Assembly: GCA_903231505.1 (NCBI GenBank)
Contig: CAFBRK010000214.1
Span: forward strand, 1-64,000
DNA length: 64,000 nt
Reading direction: 5' to 3'
Source: Olavius algarvensis associated proteobacterium Delta 3
Lineage (GTDB): Bacteria; Desulfobacterota; Desulfobacteria; Desulfobacterales; CAFBRK01
Shown: positions 38,723-49,009 of the stretch, piece by piece
Layout: the number at the start of each line of letters is the position of its first letter
How positions within the stretch are numbered: position 1 is the first letter of the stretch
Position numbers and translations under genes: made by a program
Notes under the pieces: generated by a model
Database searches by the model: none
The model's input: only the letters and a program-made list of their open reading frames with translations
What the model was told of the DNA's origin: nothing

Positions 38723-40363
38723 ATGAAAATCGCTTTGGTCCAATTGAATCCAATTGTCGGGGACTTCCCGCACAATGCAGAGCAGATCGTTTCCTATGCC
38801 GATAAGGCGAGGGCGGCCGGCGCCGACCTGGTCGTGTTCTCCGAATTGGTGATTCCCGGCTATCCGCCGCGTGACCTGCTTGAGAAAAACGACTTTGTCC
38901 GGTCGAACCTGGATTGCGTGAACTCCCTGAAAAACACCATTCAGGGCATTGGTGTGCTTTGCGGATACGTGGCCATCAACCCGGAAAACGAGGGAAAGAG
39001 CCTCTACAATGCCGCGGTGTTGTTTGAGAACGGGCAGGTGCTGCAACACGTTTACAAGCGCCTTCTGCCCACCTATGACGTGTTCGATGAAAGCCGCTAT
39101 TTCGAGCCGGGAACCGTCAGTGAGCCGATTTTCTACAAGGGGCTTCAACTCGGCGTGACGATCTGTGAAGACGCCTGGAACGACAAGGATATATTTTCCC
39201 GGCGTATTTACCATCTGGATCCGGTGGCCCATCTGGTAGAAGCCGGTGCGGAGCTCATCGTGAACATTTCCGCCTCCCCGTTTCATGTGGGAAAGCACGA
39301 CTTCCGGCGGCACATGCTTGGGGCCATTGCCAAAAAATATCGGGTACCCCTGGCCTACGTCAACCAGGTGGGTGGCAATGACAGCCTGCTGTTCGATGGT
39401 TTGAGCACGGTGTTCGACCGGGACGGCCGTATTGCCGGATCCGCGTCGGACTTCCAGGAAGACATGATTGTCTACGACACGGAGACTGATCTATCCGAGA
39501 GGCATCCGGGTGCCGGCTCGGATATCGAATCCCTGCTGGCGGCACTGGTGATGGGAACACGGGATTACGTATCGAAATGCGGCTTTTCCAAGGTCGTTAT
39601 CGGTCTCAGCGGAGGGATCGACTCGGCCCTGACGGCCTGCATTGCCGCACGGGCGCTGGGCCCGGAAAACGTCTCCACGATATTTATGCCGTCCCGGTAC
39701 ACATCCCAGGACAATTATGAGGATACACAGCTCCTGGCAGAGAACCTGGCGGTGTCTTATCGGGTGGTTCCCATCGATACCATCTACGGTTCTTTTCTGG
39801 AGAGCTTGCCGTTTTCAACGGAACGCGAACCCGGCATCACCGAGCAGAACCTCCAGGCACGGATTCGTGGGACCACCCTCATGGCGGTGTCCAACAAGGA
39901 AGGCAGTATATTGCTCTCCACCGGCAACAAGTCCGAACTGGCGGTCGGCTACTGCACGTTATACGGTGACATGGCCGGCGGCTTGGCCGTCATTTCAGAC
40001 GTTCCAAAGACAATGGTTTACGAACTTTCACGATATATCAACCGGCAGAACGAAGTCATTCCCCAGCGGATCCTGGATAAACCACCTTCGGCGGAACTAA
40101 AGCCGGACCAGACGGACCAGGACGATCTGCCGTCATACGATGTGCTCGATCCCCTGTTGGCAGGCTACATCGAAGATCTGAAGGGGGAGAGCGAGCTGAT
40201 CCGGGAAGGACATCCCACGGGACTGGTCGGCGATGTTGTTTCGAGAGTGGTCCAAAACGAATACAAACGCCATCAGGCGGCACCGGGTCTGAAGGTGACG
40301 TCCAAGGCGTTCGGTTATGGGAGACGGTATCCTATGGCCCAGCGCTACCGACCGAAAATTTAA
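38723..40363 (+). CDS. nadE: Glutamine-dependent NAD+ synthase
   Basis: A 546-residue two-domain NadE. The N-terminal glutaminase of the nitrilase fold has Glu41, Lys112 and Cys148 (FSELVIPGYPPRDLL, YKRLL, ICEDAW). The C-terminal synthetase has the ATP pyrophosphatase loop GLSGGIDSALTA and LLSTGNKSELAVGY. It makes NAD+ from deamido-NAD, ATP and glutamine. The stop codon falls within the first bases of a long hairpin element at 40360. The ATG at 38723 begins directly with the family motif; the ribosome site is poor. Confidence 0.95.
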   Translation: MKIALVQLNPIVGDFPHNAEQIVSYADKARAAGADLVVFSELVIPGYPPRDLLEKNDFVRSNLDCVNSLKNTIQGIGVLCGYVAINPENEGKSLYNAAVLFENGQVLQHVYKRLLPTYDVFDESRYFEPGTVSEPIFYKGLQLGVTICEDAWNDKDIFSRRIYHLDPVAHLVEAGAELIVNISASPFHVGKHDFRRHMLGAIAKKYRVPLAYVNQVGGNDSLLFDGLSTVFDRDGRIAGSASDFQEDMIVYDTETDLSERHPGAGSDIESLLAALVMGTRDYVSKCGFSKVVIGLSGGIDSALTACIAARALGPENVSTIFMPSRYTSQDNYEDTQLLAENLAVSYRVVPIDTIYGSFLESLPFSTEREPGITEQNLQARIRGTTLMAVSNKEGSILLSTGNKSELAVGYCTLYGDMAGGLAVISDVPKTMVYELSRYINRQNEVIPQRILDKPPSAELKPDQTDQDDLPSYDVLDPLLAGYIEDLKGESELIREGHPTGLVGDVVSRVVQNEYKRHQAAPGLKVTSKAFGYGRRYPMAQRYRPKI

Positions 40364-40465
40364 CCAACCGGAGACATCCATGGCCTTCGTTATTCGAGGC
40401 TCGCGGTAGACGACTACAGCTTCACCTCGAAGTGCCTTGGCCATGAACGTCTCCGGTTGGTTAAA
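40360..40465. repeat. Long imperfect hairpin element, copy 1
   Basis: Outer arms TTAACCAACCGGAGACATCC and its near-perfect inverse (40445-40464) enclose CATGGCC...GGCCATG and an inner palindrome TTCGAGGCTCGCGGTAG / CTACAGCTTCACCTCGAA. The inner part recurs, in reverse orientation, at 48663-48712, but the outer arms differ. It overlaps the nadE stop and may shape the 3' end of that mRNA. There is no T run. Confidence 0.75.
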
Positions 40466-40596
40466 CTCGCTAATTCCTCGTAGCTCGTTGTAGCAGAGCG
40501 GAAATCCCGCTCGGCGGGGCTGCGGGGTGAGTCTTTCCCCGGTTGAAACTGAAATTGTCATAAAATGCTTTTAAACGGGTGTTAACATCACAAGAC

Positions 40597-41100
40597 ATGA
40601 TAGACAGAGATAAAACAGGGTCACCGGAGGCACCCGGGCCGGAAAATCAAGTAGATGCGCTTCTGGATATTGTTCGTGATCTCTACGAGGAAAAGATTCC
40701 CTTCAACCGTGTACTGGGAATGCGCGTTGAAACCATCAGCGCAGAGAACGTGGGTGTGCGGTTCGAGATGACAGAGGCGCTGATCGGCAACTTTGTCCTG
40801 AAGACATTGCATGGCGGCGTAATCTCAGCCGTGCTGGACGCCACCGGCGGCATGACGGCGTCGGTCGGTGTTCTACGGAAAATGCACCATCGACCCCTGG
40901 AAGAGATCGCCGAGCGGTTCACCCGTATCGGCACCATCGATCTCCGGGTGGATTACCTTCGGCCGGGTCGAGGCGCATTCTTTCGGGCCTCGGGAACGAT
41001 CATGCGCACCGGCAACAAGGTTGCCGTCACCCGAATGGCGCTGCACAACGATTCCGATGTGCTGATCGCCGTCGGGACGGGGACCTATTTGGTCGGCTGA
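40597..41100 (+). CDS. Hotdog-fold thioesterase (YigI-like)
   Basis: A 167-residue PaaI/YigI-type thioesterase. The hotdog core includes FNRVLGMRVETISAENVGVRFEM, then the active-site stretch LHGGVISAVLDATGGMTA (about 78-95), and TIDLRVDYLRPGRGAFFRASGTI. It would hydrolyse acyl-CoA thioesters; the substrate is unknown. The start at ATG 40597 lacks a good ribosome site, and GTG 40579 would add six residues. Confidence 0.8.
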   Translation: MIDRDKTGSPEAPGPENQVDALLDIVRDLYEEKIPFNRVLGMRVETISAENVGVRFEMTEALIGNFVLKTLHGGVISAVLDATGGMTASVGVLRKMHHRPLEEIAERFTRIGTIDLRVDYLRPGRGAFFRASGTIMRTGNKVAVTRMALHNDSDVLIAVGTGTYLVG

Positions 41101-41165
41101 TCCGGTAATTTCATGAAATCTTTTCAGTAAACAGCAACGACGAAACACAGTCGAGGTCATGCCTT

Positions 41166-41768
41166 ATGGGACGATACGGAAACAGCTACCGGGCGGCGGT
41201 TCTCATCATCGCTCTGTCGGCCACCATCGGAATGCTCCCCGGCGATGCACCCGGCCAGAATATTTACACGTGGACCGATGAGGATGGGACTCTTCACATT
41301 ACCGACAAACCGCCGCCGGACAGGGCCGAGAGCGTCAATGTCTACGAGGTCACGTCCACCGGCCGGGAACCCGAGAAGGATCGCGGAACCGGGGATATGA
41401 AGGCGGTCAAGGCGATTCAGGATTACGAAAGGCTCCAGGAGGAACGGGAGGAAGCTGAAGAAAAAGCCGAAAAAGCCAGAAAAAAGGCCATTGAAGCGAG
41501 ACGGAAGGCGAACATCGCGGTGGCTGAGGCCGATCGCGTAAAGGCGGAAACCGCCGAACTGGCAAAGAAAACGACCAAACGGAAGCAAGAACGGCTCGCA
41601 CTGGAGCGTCAAAGAGAGTACGAAATAAAAACCGTTCAGCTGGCCCAGGAAGCGGTATCCTTGGCCCAGGAGAGCGAAGATCTGGCACGCCTGGCCGAGG
41701 CTGAAGCCGAGCGCCTGCGACAGCTGACCTTGAAGCCGCCTCCGGCAGCTCCGGCACCTCCGCAATGA
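41166..41768 (+). CDS. DUF4124 protein with long coiled coil
   Basis: A 200-residue exported protein. The signal peptide (about 1-33, VLIIALSATIGMLPGDAPGQ) is followed by the DUF4124 domain IYTWTDEDGTLHITDKPPP. Residues 80-190 are an uninterrupted Glu/Lys/Ala-rich coiled coil, ending in a Pro-rich tail. DUF4124 is an envelope domain of unknown role. It is convergent with the following radical SAM gene, leaving 12 bases between the stops. Confidence 0.8.
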   Translation: MGRYGNSYRAAVLIIALSATIGMLPGDAPGQNIYTWTDEDGTLHITDKPPPDRAESVNVYEVTSTGREPEKDRGTGDMKAVKAIQDYERLQEEREEAEEKAEKARKKAIEARRKANIAVAEADRVKAETAELAKKTTKRKQERLALERQREYEIKTVQLAQEAVSLAQESEDLARLAEAEAERLRQLTLKPPPAAPAPPQ

Positions 41769-41780
41769 ACGATCGTTTCC

Positions 41781-42710
41781 TTACAAGATCCTGTCCACTG
41801 AGACCCGCTTTCCCTGCCAGGTATCCCGCTCCACCAATCGCTCGCGTATCCGCCTCAGGTTTTCCGTTTTTTTCAGCGCCCACTCCGGTGCGACCAGCTC
41901 CGCCGGGTGGGGGTCTCCGGTCAGGCGCTGTATCACTACGCGTTCCGGAAGGCGTTCCAGAAAATCACAAACCAGATCCACATACTCCTCCTGCTCCAGG
42001 CACCGATATCGCCCCCGGCCATATAAATTTTCCAATGGCGTGCCGCGGACCACATACAACAGATGGATCTTGATGCCGTCCAGACCAAGATCGGTGATGA
42101 ATCGCGCGGTATCCAGCATGTCTCCGCGGGTTTCTCCGGGAAGACCGAGTATCACGTGGGCACATATCGAAATTCCCCGGCCGCGGGTCCGTTCCACGGC
42201 CTGTCGGAAGCATGCGGTATCATGACCCCGATGGATGCGTATCAAGGTGGCATCGTGCGCCGATTGCAGGCCGTATTCGATCCAAACAAGGTGTCGGGCG
42301 GCGTATTCCGTCAGAAGATCCAGGATCGGTTCATCGGTGCAGTCCGGACGGGTACCGATGGAAAGCCCCACCACGTCCTCCACGGCCAGGGCCTCGTCAT
42401 AAAGACTCTGGAGGACCGGGACCGGCGCATAGGTGTTGGAAAACGATTGAAAGTAGGCGATGAATTTTTTGGCGTTGTATCGTTTCGAAAGACGCTCCTT
42501 GCCCTGGCGCACCTGATCGGCAATGGACATCCCCCGGCGGTGGGCGCCGGTGCCCGATCCCCTGGAATTGCAATAAATACATCCATTCAAGGACAGCGTG
42601 CCGTCGCGATTCGGACAGGTCAGGCCGGCGTCGACAGAAATTTTCTGGACGCGACAGCCGAACATGCGCCGCAAATAGGAATTTAAATCAGTGTATCGTT
42701 GTTGCCGCAT
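41781..42710 (-). CDS. TIGR01212/YhcC-type radical SAM protein
   Basis: A 309-residue radical SAM protein of the YhcC (TIGR01212) family. The cluster motif is spread as CPNRDGTLSLNGCIYC (Cys32, Cys44 and Cys47 region). GLSIGTRPDC, EYGLQSAHD-TL and VILGLPGE are the usual SAM and substrate segments. C-terminal HLLYVVRGTPLENLY and VIQRLTGDPH are characteristic. The reaction is unknown. It is divergent from mnmG. Confidence 0.9.
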   Translation of the reverse strand: MRQQRYTDLNSYLRRMFGCRVQKISVDAGLTCPNRDGTLSLNGCIYCNSRGSGTGAHRRGMSIADQVRQGKERLSKRYNAKKFIAYFQSFSNTYAPVPVLQSLYDEALAVEDVVGLSIGTRPDCTDEPILDLLTEYAARHLVWIEYGLQSAHDATLIRIHRGHDTACFRQAVERTRGRGISICAHVILGLPGETRGDMLDTARFITDLGLDGIKIHLLYVVRGTPLENLYGRGRYRCLEQEEYVDLVCDFLERLPERVVIQRLTGDPHPAELVAPEWALKKTENLRRIRERLVERDTWQGKRVSVDRIL

Positions 42711-42784
42711 CGGTACCCGCCTCGGCTTGACCTCGCTTTTTCAACGATTATATACATAATTAAAGCAAATAACAGCATATATCC

Positions 42785-44659
42785 ATGAGCACGTATTCTA
42801 AAACATACGATGTGATCGTTGTCGGTGCCGGCCATGCCGGCTGTGAAGCTGCACTTGCCGCTGCCCGAATGGGTTGTGCCACCCTGCTGATGGCGATCGA
42901 CCTGGACAAGCTGGCGGCCATGCCCTGCAGTCCATCCATCGGCGGCATGGCCAAAGGCCAGCTGGTCAAGGAGATCGACGCCCTTGGCGGGGAGATGGCC
43001 CGGGTCACCGACCGGTCCGCTATTCAGTACCGGACGCTGAACACACGGAAGGGACCTGCGGTGCACTCTTCCCGGACACAGAACGACAAAACACGATATC
43101 ACACCGTGATGAAGAGCGTCGTTGAGCGACAGGCGCATCTGGACCTGAAGCAGGCGCTGGTGGAAAAACTGCTCATGCAGGACGGACAGGTGGCCGGCGT
43201 CGAGGATCTCACAGGATTCCGTTACCCGGCGAAAACGGTGTTGCTGGCCACGGGGACGTTTCTCAGCGGGTTGATACATATCGGGTTCCGCTCATTTCAG
43301 GCCGGCCGGGCGGGGGAGTTTGCCTCTTACGGGCTGCCCGCTCAAATGAAAACCCTCGGTTTTCGGTTGGGCCGCATGAAAACGGGAACACCTCCCAGAA
43401 TACAGAAATCGAGTATCGAATTTGACGTATTCACCAAGCAGGAACCGGATAGTGCGCCCCGTCCATTTTCTTTTTTTACCGAGAAAATAACGATGCCCCA
43501 GTTACCCAGCTACCTCGGTCACACCAATGCCGAAACCCACCGGATCATTCATGATAATCTTGAAAAATCAGCCCTGTACGGTGGCGTCATCAAAGGGGTG
43601 TCCGCCCGCTACTGTCCATCATTGGAAGATAAAATCGTTAAATTTTCAGACCGGCAGCGCCATCCGATCATCCTGGAACCGGAAGGTATCGACACCGATG
43701 AAATCTACGTCAGCGGTCTGGGTAACAGCCTGCCGCTGGAGACCCAGGTTCAGGTGGTGCGGTCCGTTCGGGGCCTGGAAGAAGCGGAAATCATGCGTCC
43801 GGCTTACGCCATCGAATATGATTACGTCGATCCGATTCAGCTAAAACCCACGTTGGAAACCAAGCTCCTGGGGGGGTTGTTTCTGGCCGGACAAATCAAT
43901 GGCACTTCCGGCTACGAAGAAGCGGCTGCCCAGGGCCTATGGGCCGGCATCAACGCTGCCTGCCGTGTCCAAAACCGGCCGCCCTTTATCCTGGACCGGT
44001 CCCAGGCCTATATGGGTGTCATGATAGACGACCTGGTCACCCGGGGCACGGTCGAGCCTTACCGGATGTTTACGTCCCGTGCAGAATACCGGCTGATGCT
44101 TCGGGAAGATAACGCCGATCTGCGCCTCATGGAACTCGGACATGGGCTGGGCTTGATCAACCGAAGAACAGCGGAAGATACAAAGGAAAGAAAACGGCTC
44201 ATTGACCGGGAGATTCGGCGTCTGGAAGAGACCGTTGTCAAGCCGTCTGCCGACGTGAACGCCTTTCTGGAATCTCGCGGCACACCGGCGATACGGACCG
44301 GGACCCCCATGGACCAACTTCTCAAGCGCAAGGAACTGAACTATTCCGATGTGGACGTGCTGGCAAAATCACCGACGGATGTTTCCCGACAGGTGGCACG
44401 TCAGGTTGAAATCGAGATTAAATACAAAGGATACATCGAAAAACAGCTTCGGGAGATTGAGAAGTTTAAGCACATGGAAACACAGCGCATACCCGAGGGG
44501 TTCGATTTTGACCGAGTGCACGGTCTTTCCAACGAACTCAAGGAAAAACTTGCCCACATCAAACCGGTTTCCCTGGGGCAAGCGTCCCGCATGGATGGAA
44601 TTACTCCTGCGGCCCTGTCGGTGCTGATGATTGCGTTAAAGGCATGGTCATCCCATTAG
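42785..44659 (+). CDS. mnmG: tRNA U34 modification protein MnmG (GidA)
   Basis: A 624-residue MnmG, the FAD partner of MnmE in carboxymethylaminomethyl modification of tRNA wobble U34. FAD site [19 protein letters not shown] (10-28); [23 protein letters not shown]; the second signature [10 protein letters not shown]; and [17 protein letters not shown]. The helical C-terminal tRNA/MnmE-binding domain is complete ([26 protein letters not shown]). The ATG lies in an AT-rich leader without a strong ribosome site. Confidence 0.95.
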   Translation: MSTYSKTYDVIVVGAGHAGCEAALAAARMGCATLLMAIDLDKLAAMPCSPSIGGMAKGQLVKEIDALGGEMARVTDRSAIQYRTLNTRKGPAVHSSRTQNDKTRYHTVMKSVVERQAHLDLKQALVEKLLMQDGQVAGVEDLTGFRYPAKTVLLATGTFLSGLIHIGFRSFQAGRAGEFASYGLPAQMKTLGFRLGRMKTGTPPRIQKSSIEFDVFTKQEPDSAPRPFSFFTEKITMPQLPSYLGHTNAETHRIIHDNLEKSALYGGVIKGVSARYCPSLEDKIVKFSDRQRHPIILEPEGIDTDEIYVSGLGNSLPLETQVQVVRSVRGLEEAEIMRPAYAIEYDYVDPIQLKPTLETKLLGGLFLAGQINGTSGYEEAAAQGLWAGINAACRVQNRPPFILDRSQAYMGVMIDDLVTRGTVEPYRMFTSRAEYRLMLREDNADLRLMELGHGLGLINRRTAEDTKERKRLIDREIRRLEETVVKPSADVNAFLESRGTPAIRTGTPMDQLLKRKELNYSDVDVLAKSPTDVSRQVARQVEIEIKYKGYIEKQLREIEKFKHMETQRIPEGFDFDRVHGLSNELKEKLAHIKPVSLGQASRMDGITPAALSVLMIALKAWSSH

Positions 44660-44894
44660 TTCCGATTTGTCAGGATCTCTTTTCTGCACCCGGGAAATAT
44701 GATCCATATCGCGCCGGTTGGACAATCGCGCCGTCTTGACAGCCGGGCGTCCGCTTATTATCTTGAGAGTTTAAAATTAATATAATTTTAAGAGGGTTAG
44801 ACGAAGTTTGGGATAGCCTTTGGGTGTCGGCAGAAGCAGGCAGAAGAATTTCTGCGGTCTTTTTTTGGGAACTGAAACAGAAGGTTTGAGGATC

Positions 44895-45815
44895 ATGTCA
44901 GACAGTGACTACTATGCCATTCTTGGCGTCGATAAAAATGCTTCAGAAGGCGATTTAAAAAAAGCATACCGGAAACTGGCAATGAAATACCATCCAGACC
45001 ATGCCAAGGGAGATAAATCGTCTGAAGAAAAGTTCAAGCGAATCAGCGAAGCATACGCTGTCCTCAGTGATCCGGAAAAGCGGAATCAGTATGATCAGTT
45101 CGGCACGGCCGGGTTTCAGCAGCGCTATTCCCAGGAAGATATCTTCCGCAACTTCGATTTTTCCGATATCTTCCGGGAGTTCGGCTTCGGTTCAAACGCT
45201 TTTGGCGGTCGATCCGGTGGCGTCAAGTTCTCTTTCGGCGGCGGTGGCGGGTCTCCATTCGGGTTTGGCGGCGGTCCAGCCCAGCAACAGGTCAAAGGTT
45301 CCGACCTGGTTTACGAACTGGGTCTGACAATTCAAGAGATCTCTACCGGAACCCGTAAGACAATTACCTTTCAGCATGGGGGCAGAAGCGAAAATCTGAC
45401 CGTCAAAATTCCGAAAGGTATGGTTGCCGGGAAAAAAGTTCGCATCGCCGGAAAAGGGGAACAAAGCCCGTATGGCGGACCTCCAGGAGACTTGTACATC
45501 CAGTCGAAAGTACTCAACGATCCGCAATACTACCTGGATGGGTACGATCTGTATATTGACCGGAAGATTAGACTATCCGAGGCGTTGCTCGGGACAACGG
45601 TGTCTGTTCCGATGCTTGATGGGAAATCGGTGAATCTTAAAGTGCCTTCCGCTACCAAGCCCAATACCAAAATGCGAATTCCCCGACGTGGAATCCCACA
45701 CATGAGGGGGAACGGAATCGGTGATCTGTTTGTTCGCATCCTCATACCATTGCCTGCCAAACTAACAAAAGAACAGCGGAAATTAGTCCAGGAACTGGCC
45801 GACGCCGGTTTGTAA
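44895..45815 (+). CDS. DnaJ-type co-chaperone (CbpA-like)
   Basis: A 306-residue DnaJ family protein without a zinc-finger domain. The J domain (4-70, with HPD in MKYHPDHA) is followed by a Gly/Phe-rich linker (about 95-140, [13 protein letters not shown]) and two C-terminal substrate-binding domains ([35 protein letters not shown]). This is CbpA-like architecture. It stimulates DnaK ATPase, with DnaK encoded elsewhere. The start at 44895 gives the canonical J-domain beginning [11 protein letters not shown]. Confidence 0.85.
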   Translation: MSDSDYYAILGVDKNASEGDLKKAYRKLAMKYHPDHAKGDKSSEEKFKRISEAYAVLSDPEKRNQYDQFGTAGFQQRYSQEDIFRNFDFSDIFREFGFGSNAFGGRSGGVKFSFGGGGGSPFGFGGGPAQQQVKGSDLVYELGLTIQEISTGTRKTITFQHGGRSENLTVKIPKGMVAGKKVRIAGKGEQSPYGGPPGDLYIQSKVLNDPQYYLDGYDLYIDRKIRLSEALLGTTVSVPMLDGKSVNLKVPSATKPNTKMRIPRRGIPHMRGNGIGDLFVRILIPLPAKLTKEQRKLVQELADAGL

Positions 45816-45828
45816 GGAATTAATTTTA

Positions 45829-45857
45829 TTGACAACTGGCGCTTTCCACGGTACTCT
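45829..45857 (+). promoter_or_regulatory. Sigma-70 promoter of the hpt operon
   Basis: TTGACA (45829-45834), a 17-base spacer and TACTCT (45852-45857), between the DnaJ-type gene and hpt. Confidence 0.6.
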
Positions 45858-45923
45858 GCCGAAGATATAGGGCGTTGAGGAGATTTGAGTATTCGTCGGT
45901 TGAACACCCGAAGCGATCGGATT

Positions 45924-46442
45924 ATGCCTGAACTGATTCCCGTTCTGTCCCGAGAAGAGATCAAAGAGCGTATTGCCGGTGTCGCCGTTCAGATTTCCAA
46001 GGACTACGAAAATCGAGAACTCGTTCTCATCGGTGTGCTGAAGGGCGCGTTTGTATTTCTTTCCGATCTCATCCGACACCTAACAATTCCGGTTCAACTG
46101 GATTTTGTGAGCATCTCCAGCTACGGTTCCGGGACTGCTTCGACCGGGGAGATTCGTTTAACCAAAGACCTCGGTATCGCTATTTCCGGTAAAGACGTGT
46201 TGATCGTCGAAGATATTATCGACTCCGGGCAGACACTGCAATGGCTCTCGGACTACCTGCGTACCCTGGATCCAAAATCGGTCAGAACATGCACCTTCAT
46301 TGACAAACGGGAACGCCGCGAGGAAAATATCCCCGTTGATTATGCCTGCCATACTGTTGAAGAAGGGTTTCTGGTTGGCTATGGGCTTGATTATGCCGAA
46401 GATTATCGATATCTGCCCGGCATCTATCACTTGAAATTGTAG
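45924..46442 (+). CDS. hpt: Hypoxanthine phosphoribosyltransferase
   Basis: A 172-residue purine salvage enzyme transferring hypoxanthine or guanine to PRPP. The PRPP loop is VLIVEDIIDSGQTLQWL (near 96-112); LVLIGVLKGAFVFLSDLIR and the flexible-loop region SSYGSGTASTGE are typical; the C-terminal PVDYACHTVEEGFLVGYGLDYAEDYR is complete. The start ATG 45924 begins at the family's usual N-terminus. TTG at 45885 with GAGGAG very close is an alternative adding 13 residues. Confidence 0.9.
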   Translation: MPELIPVLSREEIKERIAGVAVQISKDYENRELVLIGVLKGAFVFLSDLIRHLTIPVQLDFVSISSYGSGTASTGEIRLTKDLGIAISGKDVLIVEDIIDSGQTLQWLSDYLRTLDPKSVRTCTFIDKRERREENIPVDYACHTVEEGFLVGYGLDYAEDYRYLPGIYHLKL

Positions 46443-46458
46443 CCAGTGAGGAAGCGTC

Positions 46459-48519
46459 ATGATTATCACCTGTGAGGAATGCCGCACCAGCTTCAACTTG
46501 GATGAAAAGCTTTTGAGACCGACAGGCTCTAAAGTTCGCTGCTCCAAGTGTGGAGATGTGTTTATAACCTTTCCGCCCCCACCCGAAGCAGCGGCTCCGG
46601 CAGCAGCTGCGCCAGTCGCGCCGGCAGTCCCGCAACCTCCCGCACAGGAACGTGTTGAATCCACTGCCGCCGACGATGTGGATACGTCGGCAATTGCAGA
46701 AACCGACGAAATCGATCTTGGATTGGATCTGGAATCCGAGGGTGAAGACCCGGCAACAGCGGCGGCTGAGGAACCCGAGCTTCCGGAGGACGACCTGGAT
46801 TTTTCAGATCTTGATCTTGGCTTGGATCAAGAGGAGGAAGCCGCTGCGCCGGAAGCGGAAGCGCCGGTTGATGATGAATTGGATCTGAGTGACCTGGACC
46901 TGGACCCGGGGCTTGAAGAGACCGCCGCGGCACCGGAGACGGAAGCGCCGGCCGATGATGAATTAGATCTCAGTGATCTGGATCTGGGCGCTGATTTCGA
47001 AGATGAACCCGTCGCACCGGAACCGGAATCCGTTGCTCCGGCCGGTGAAGATGAGCTGGATCTCGGCGATCTGGACCTGGGTGCCGATTTCGAAGATGAA
47101 CCCGCCGCACCCGAACCGGCAGCGCCGGACCCGGAAGATGAATTGAATTTGAGCGATCTGGACCTGGATCTGGGCCTCGATGGGGAGGCCGCGGCACCCG
47201 AGGAGGCTCTGGCCGACGGCGGCGATCTGGATCTGGATGATCTCGATCTGGATGCCCTGGAAGCAGAAGAGGAACCGATCGATGATTCAGATGATCTGTC
47301 CCTCGGTGAAGATCTTGAGGAAGCGCCCGTGGCTCCCGAAGAGGGGTTGGACCTGGACGATCTGGAACTGGATGAGATATCCGGGGCGCCTGCGGCCGAA
47401 GAGGCGCTGGACGATTTAGACCTGGATCTGGAAGCCGAGGATGATCTTTTACCGGAGACGGGAAGTACCCTGCAATCGGAGGATACTTCCGATGAGCTGG
47501 ATATCTCCGAGCTTGAAGCGGTTTTCGATGCCCCGGACGACGAGGCGGATGTTGCAGACAGCGAGGTCGAAGAATACGATCTGGAGTTTGACATGGACCT
47601 GCTCGATGGCAGCGATGCCGCTGAACCCGAGGACGTCGTTTTGGATGACAGTTCCGATGAACTTGATCTCGGGGATGTGGAAACTTTGCTCGATGGCAGC
47701 GATGAGGAACCGGCGCCAAAGGCCGGGGAGATGGATGCGTTGGATGGAGAGATGGATCTTGACCTCGACCTGGAGGAATTGGAACCCGATGCCGCCGGCG
47801 GTGCGGCGATGGAAGGGGAAGGCCGTTTGCCTGGAGCGGAGGCCGCGGAAGATGGGGAAGCGCTATCTTTTGCCGAAAGCATGGATATGGAAACCCTTGA
47901 GAAGGAATCCATGGCATTGGAGGATGCCGGACCGGACGCCGGGGCGGCACCGGCGATGGTGGCCCCCAGACCGAGGCGGAGGAGCAGCATTGGAAAACCG
48001 GTTAAATTTTTATTGATTCTTTTCCTGCTCTTGGCCGTTGTCGGAGGCGGACTCTATTACGCCACCACCTTCATGGGCATCCAGATTCCTTACGTGAGTG
48101 ATTTCCTAAACCCGCAGCCCGATAATGTGAACCGGATTGAAATCATCCAGGGGACCGTCCGGAGCAAGTTTGTTGAAAACAGCAAAGCCGGAAAGTTGTT
48201 TGTCATTACCGGGCGCGCAATCAATAACTATAAAAAGCCTCACAATTTTATCAGCATCAAAGGGAAACTTTACGGCAAGGGCAAAAAGTTGATTGCGACA
48301 CAGACCGTATTTGCAGGCAATATGTTGACGGCGACCGAACAGGCCACTCTGGATTTGCCTTCTATCAACAAACGCCTGCGAAACAGGGTGGGTGAAAAGA
48401 AAACCAATATGAACGTCAAACCCGGTTCCGGGGTGCCGTTCATGGTCGTTTTTGCCAACCTGCCCAGCCAACTCGAGGAGTTCACCGTTGAGCCCGGGTC
48501 TTCCGTGTCCGCTCAATAG
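46459..48519 (+). CDS. Zinc-ribbon, acidic-repeat, DUF3426 membrane protein
   Basis: A 686-residue protein. The N-terminal MJ0042-type zinc ribbon (CEECRTSF...KVRCSKCGDVF, 5-34) is followed by a very acidic low-complexity region (about 60-500) of DELDLSDLDLG-like repeats. One transmembrane segment lies near 514-535 (FLLILFLLLAVVGGGLYYA), and the DUF3426 domain is outside the membrane (IEIIQGTVRSKFVEN...LFVITGRAINNY). Related proteins pair the ribbon and DUF3426 with a short linker; here the linker is several hundred residues. It starts 16 bases after hpt, in the same operon. The function is unknown. Confidence 0.85.
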   Translation: MIITCEECRTSFNLDEKLLRPTGSKVRCSKCGDVFITFPPPPEAAAPAAAAPVAPAVPQPPAQERVESTAADDVDTSAIAETDEIDLGLDLESEGEDPATAAAEEPELPEDDLDFSDLDLGLDQEEEAAAPEAEAPVDDELDLSDLDLDPGLEETAAAPETEAPADDELDLSDLDLGADFEDEPVAPEPESVAPAGEDELDLGDLDLGADFEDEPAAPEPAAPDPEDELNLSDLDLDLGLDGEAAAPEEALADGGDLDLDDLDLDALEAEEEPIDDSDDLSLGEDLEEAPVAPEEGLDLDDLELDEISGAPAAEEALDDLDLDLEAEDDLLPETGSTLQSEDTSDELDISELEAVFDAPDDEADVADSEVEEYDLEFDMDLLDGSDAAEPEDVVLDDSSDELDLGDVETLLDGSDEEPAPKAGEMDALDGEMDLDLDLEELEPDAAGGAAMEGEGRLPGAEAAEDGEALSFAESMDMETLEKESMALEDAGPDAGAAPAMVAPRPRRRSSIGKPVKFLLILFLLLAVVGGGLYYATTFMGIQIPYVSDFLNPQPDNVNRIEIIQGTVRSKFVENSKAGKLFVITGRAINNYKKPHNFISIKGKLYGKGKKLIATQTVFAGNMLTATEQATLDLPSINKRLRNRVGEKKTNMNVKPGSGVPFMVVFANLPSQLEEFTVEPGSSVSAQ

Positions 48520-48619
48520 GGTGGGGCATTCTGCACGTGGTACGCTGCGAGCTGGAGTCGCTGCAGCCGAGTCAAACTCGATTATTCTCCACTGCTTGTT
48601 GAAGTGAGGTGGAAATCCC

Positions 48620-48749
48620 GTTTAACCCGGACATTGCACCAAAAGGAGACGTCCATGGGCAAGGCACTTCGAGGTGAAGCTGTAGTATACCTACCGCGAG
48701 CCTCGAATAACACAGACCATGGGCGTCTTCTTTTGGCCCGAAGGGTTAA
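48620..48749. repeat. Long imperfect hairpin element, copy 2
   Basis: In the 48520-49087 gap. The inner palindrome (48668-48707, TTCGAGGTGAAGCTGTAG / CTACCGCGAGCCTCGAA) is nearly identical to the inverse of copy 1. Its arms CCAAAAGGAGACGTCCATGG and CCATGGGCGTCTTCTTTTGG differ from those of copy 1 yet pair with each other, and TTAACCC/GGGTTAA closes the base. The rest of the gap has no credible gene. Confidence 0.7.
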
Positions 48750-49009
48750 CTCTTTTCAGAGCGTTTCGCCAATTATTGAGGGTGACAAACTGTATGTTGA
48801 CACAACAGCCCAGCAGAACCAATAACAGCTTCATATTGCATCTTTTTAGCCATCTGCTGAAAAGAGTTCATGCAATTTTCGGGTTAGCGGGCCAGCGAGG
48901 GTCAGCATCAGCTCCGTTTCAGATCCTTAACGAAGCCGAAAGTGCGGCGCTTCAGTTCCAGTGCTGGAGCACCGCACTCTCTCGTTTTGAGCGATATCGT
49001 CACATGCCC

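Noticed and set aside
40360-40465. Integron attC site
   Set aside because: The ends can be written as RYYYAAC and GTTRRRY, but the second copy breaks the rule (GTTAACT), and there is no integrase, cassette array or spacing typical of cassettes.
46827-47990. 387-codon minus-strand Ser/Arg-rich ORF
   Set aside because: It is the complement of the acidic Asp/Leu repeats of the DUF3426 protein, a low-complexity artefact.
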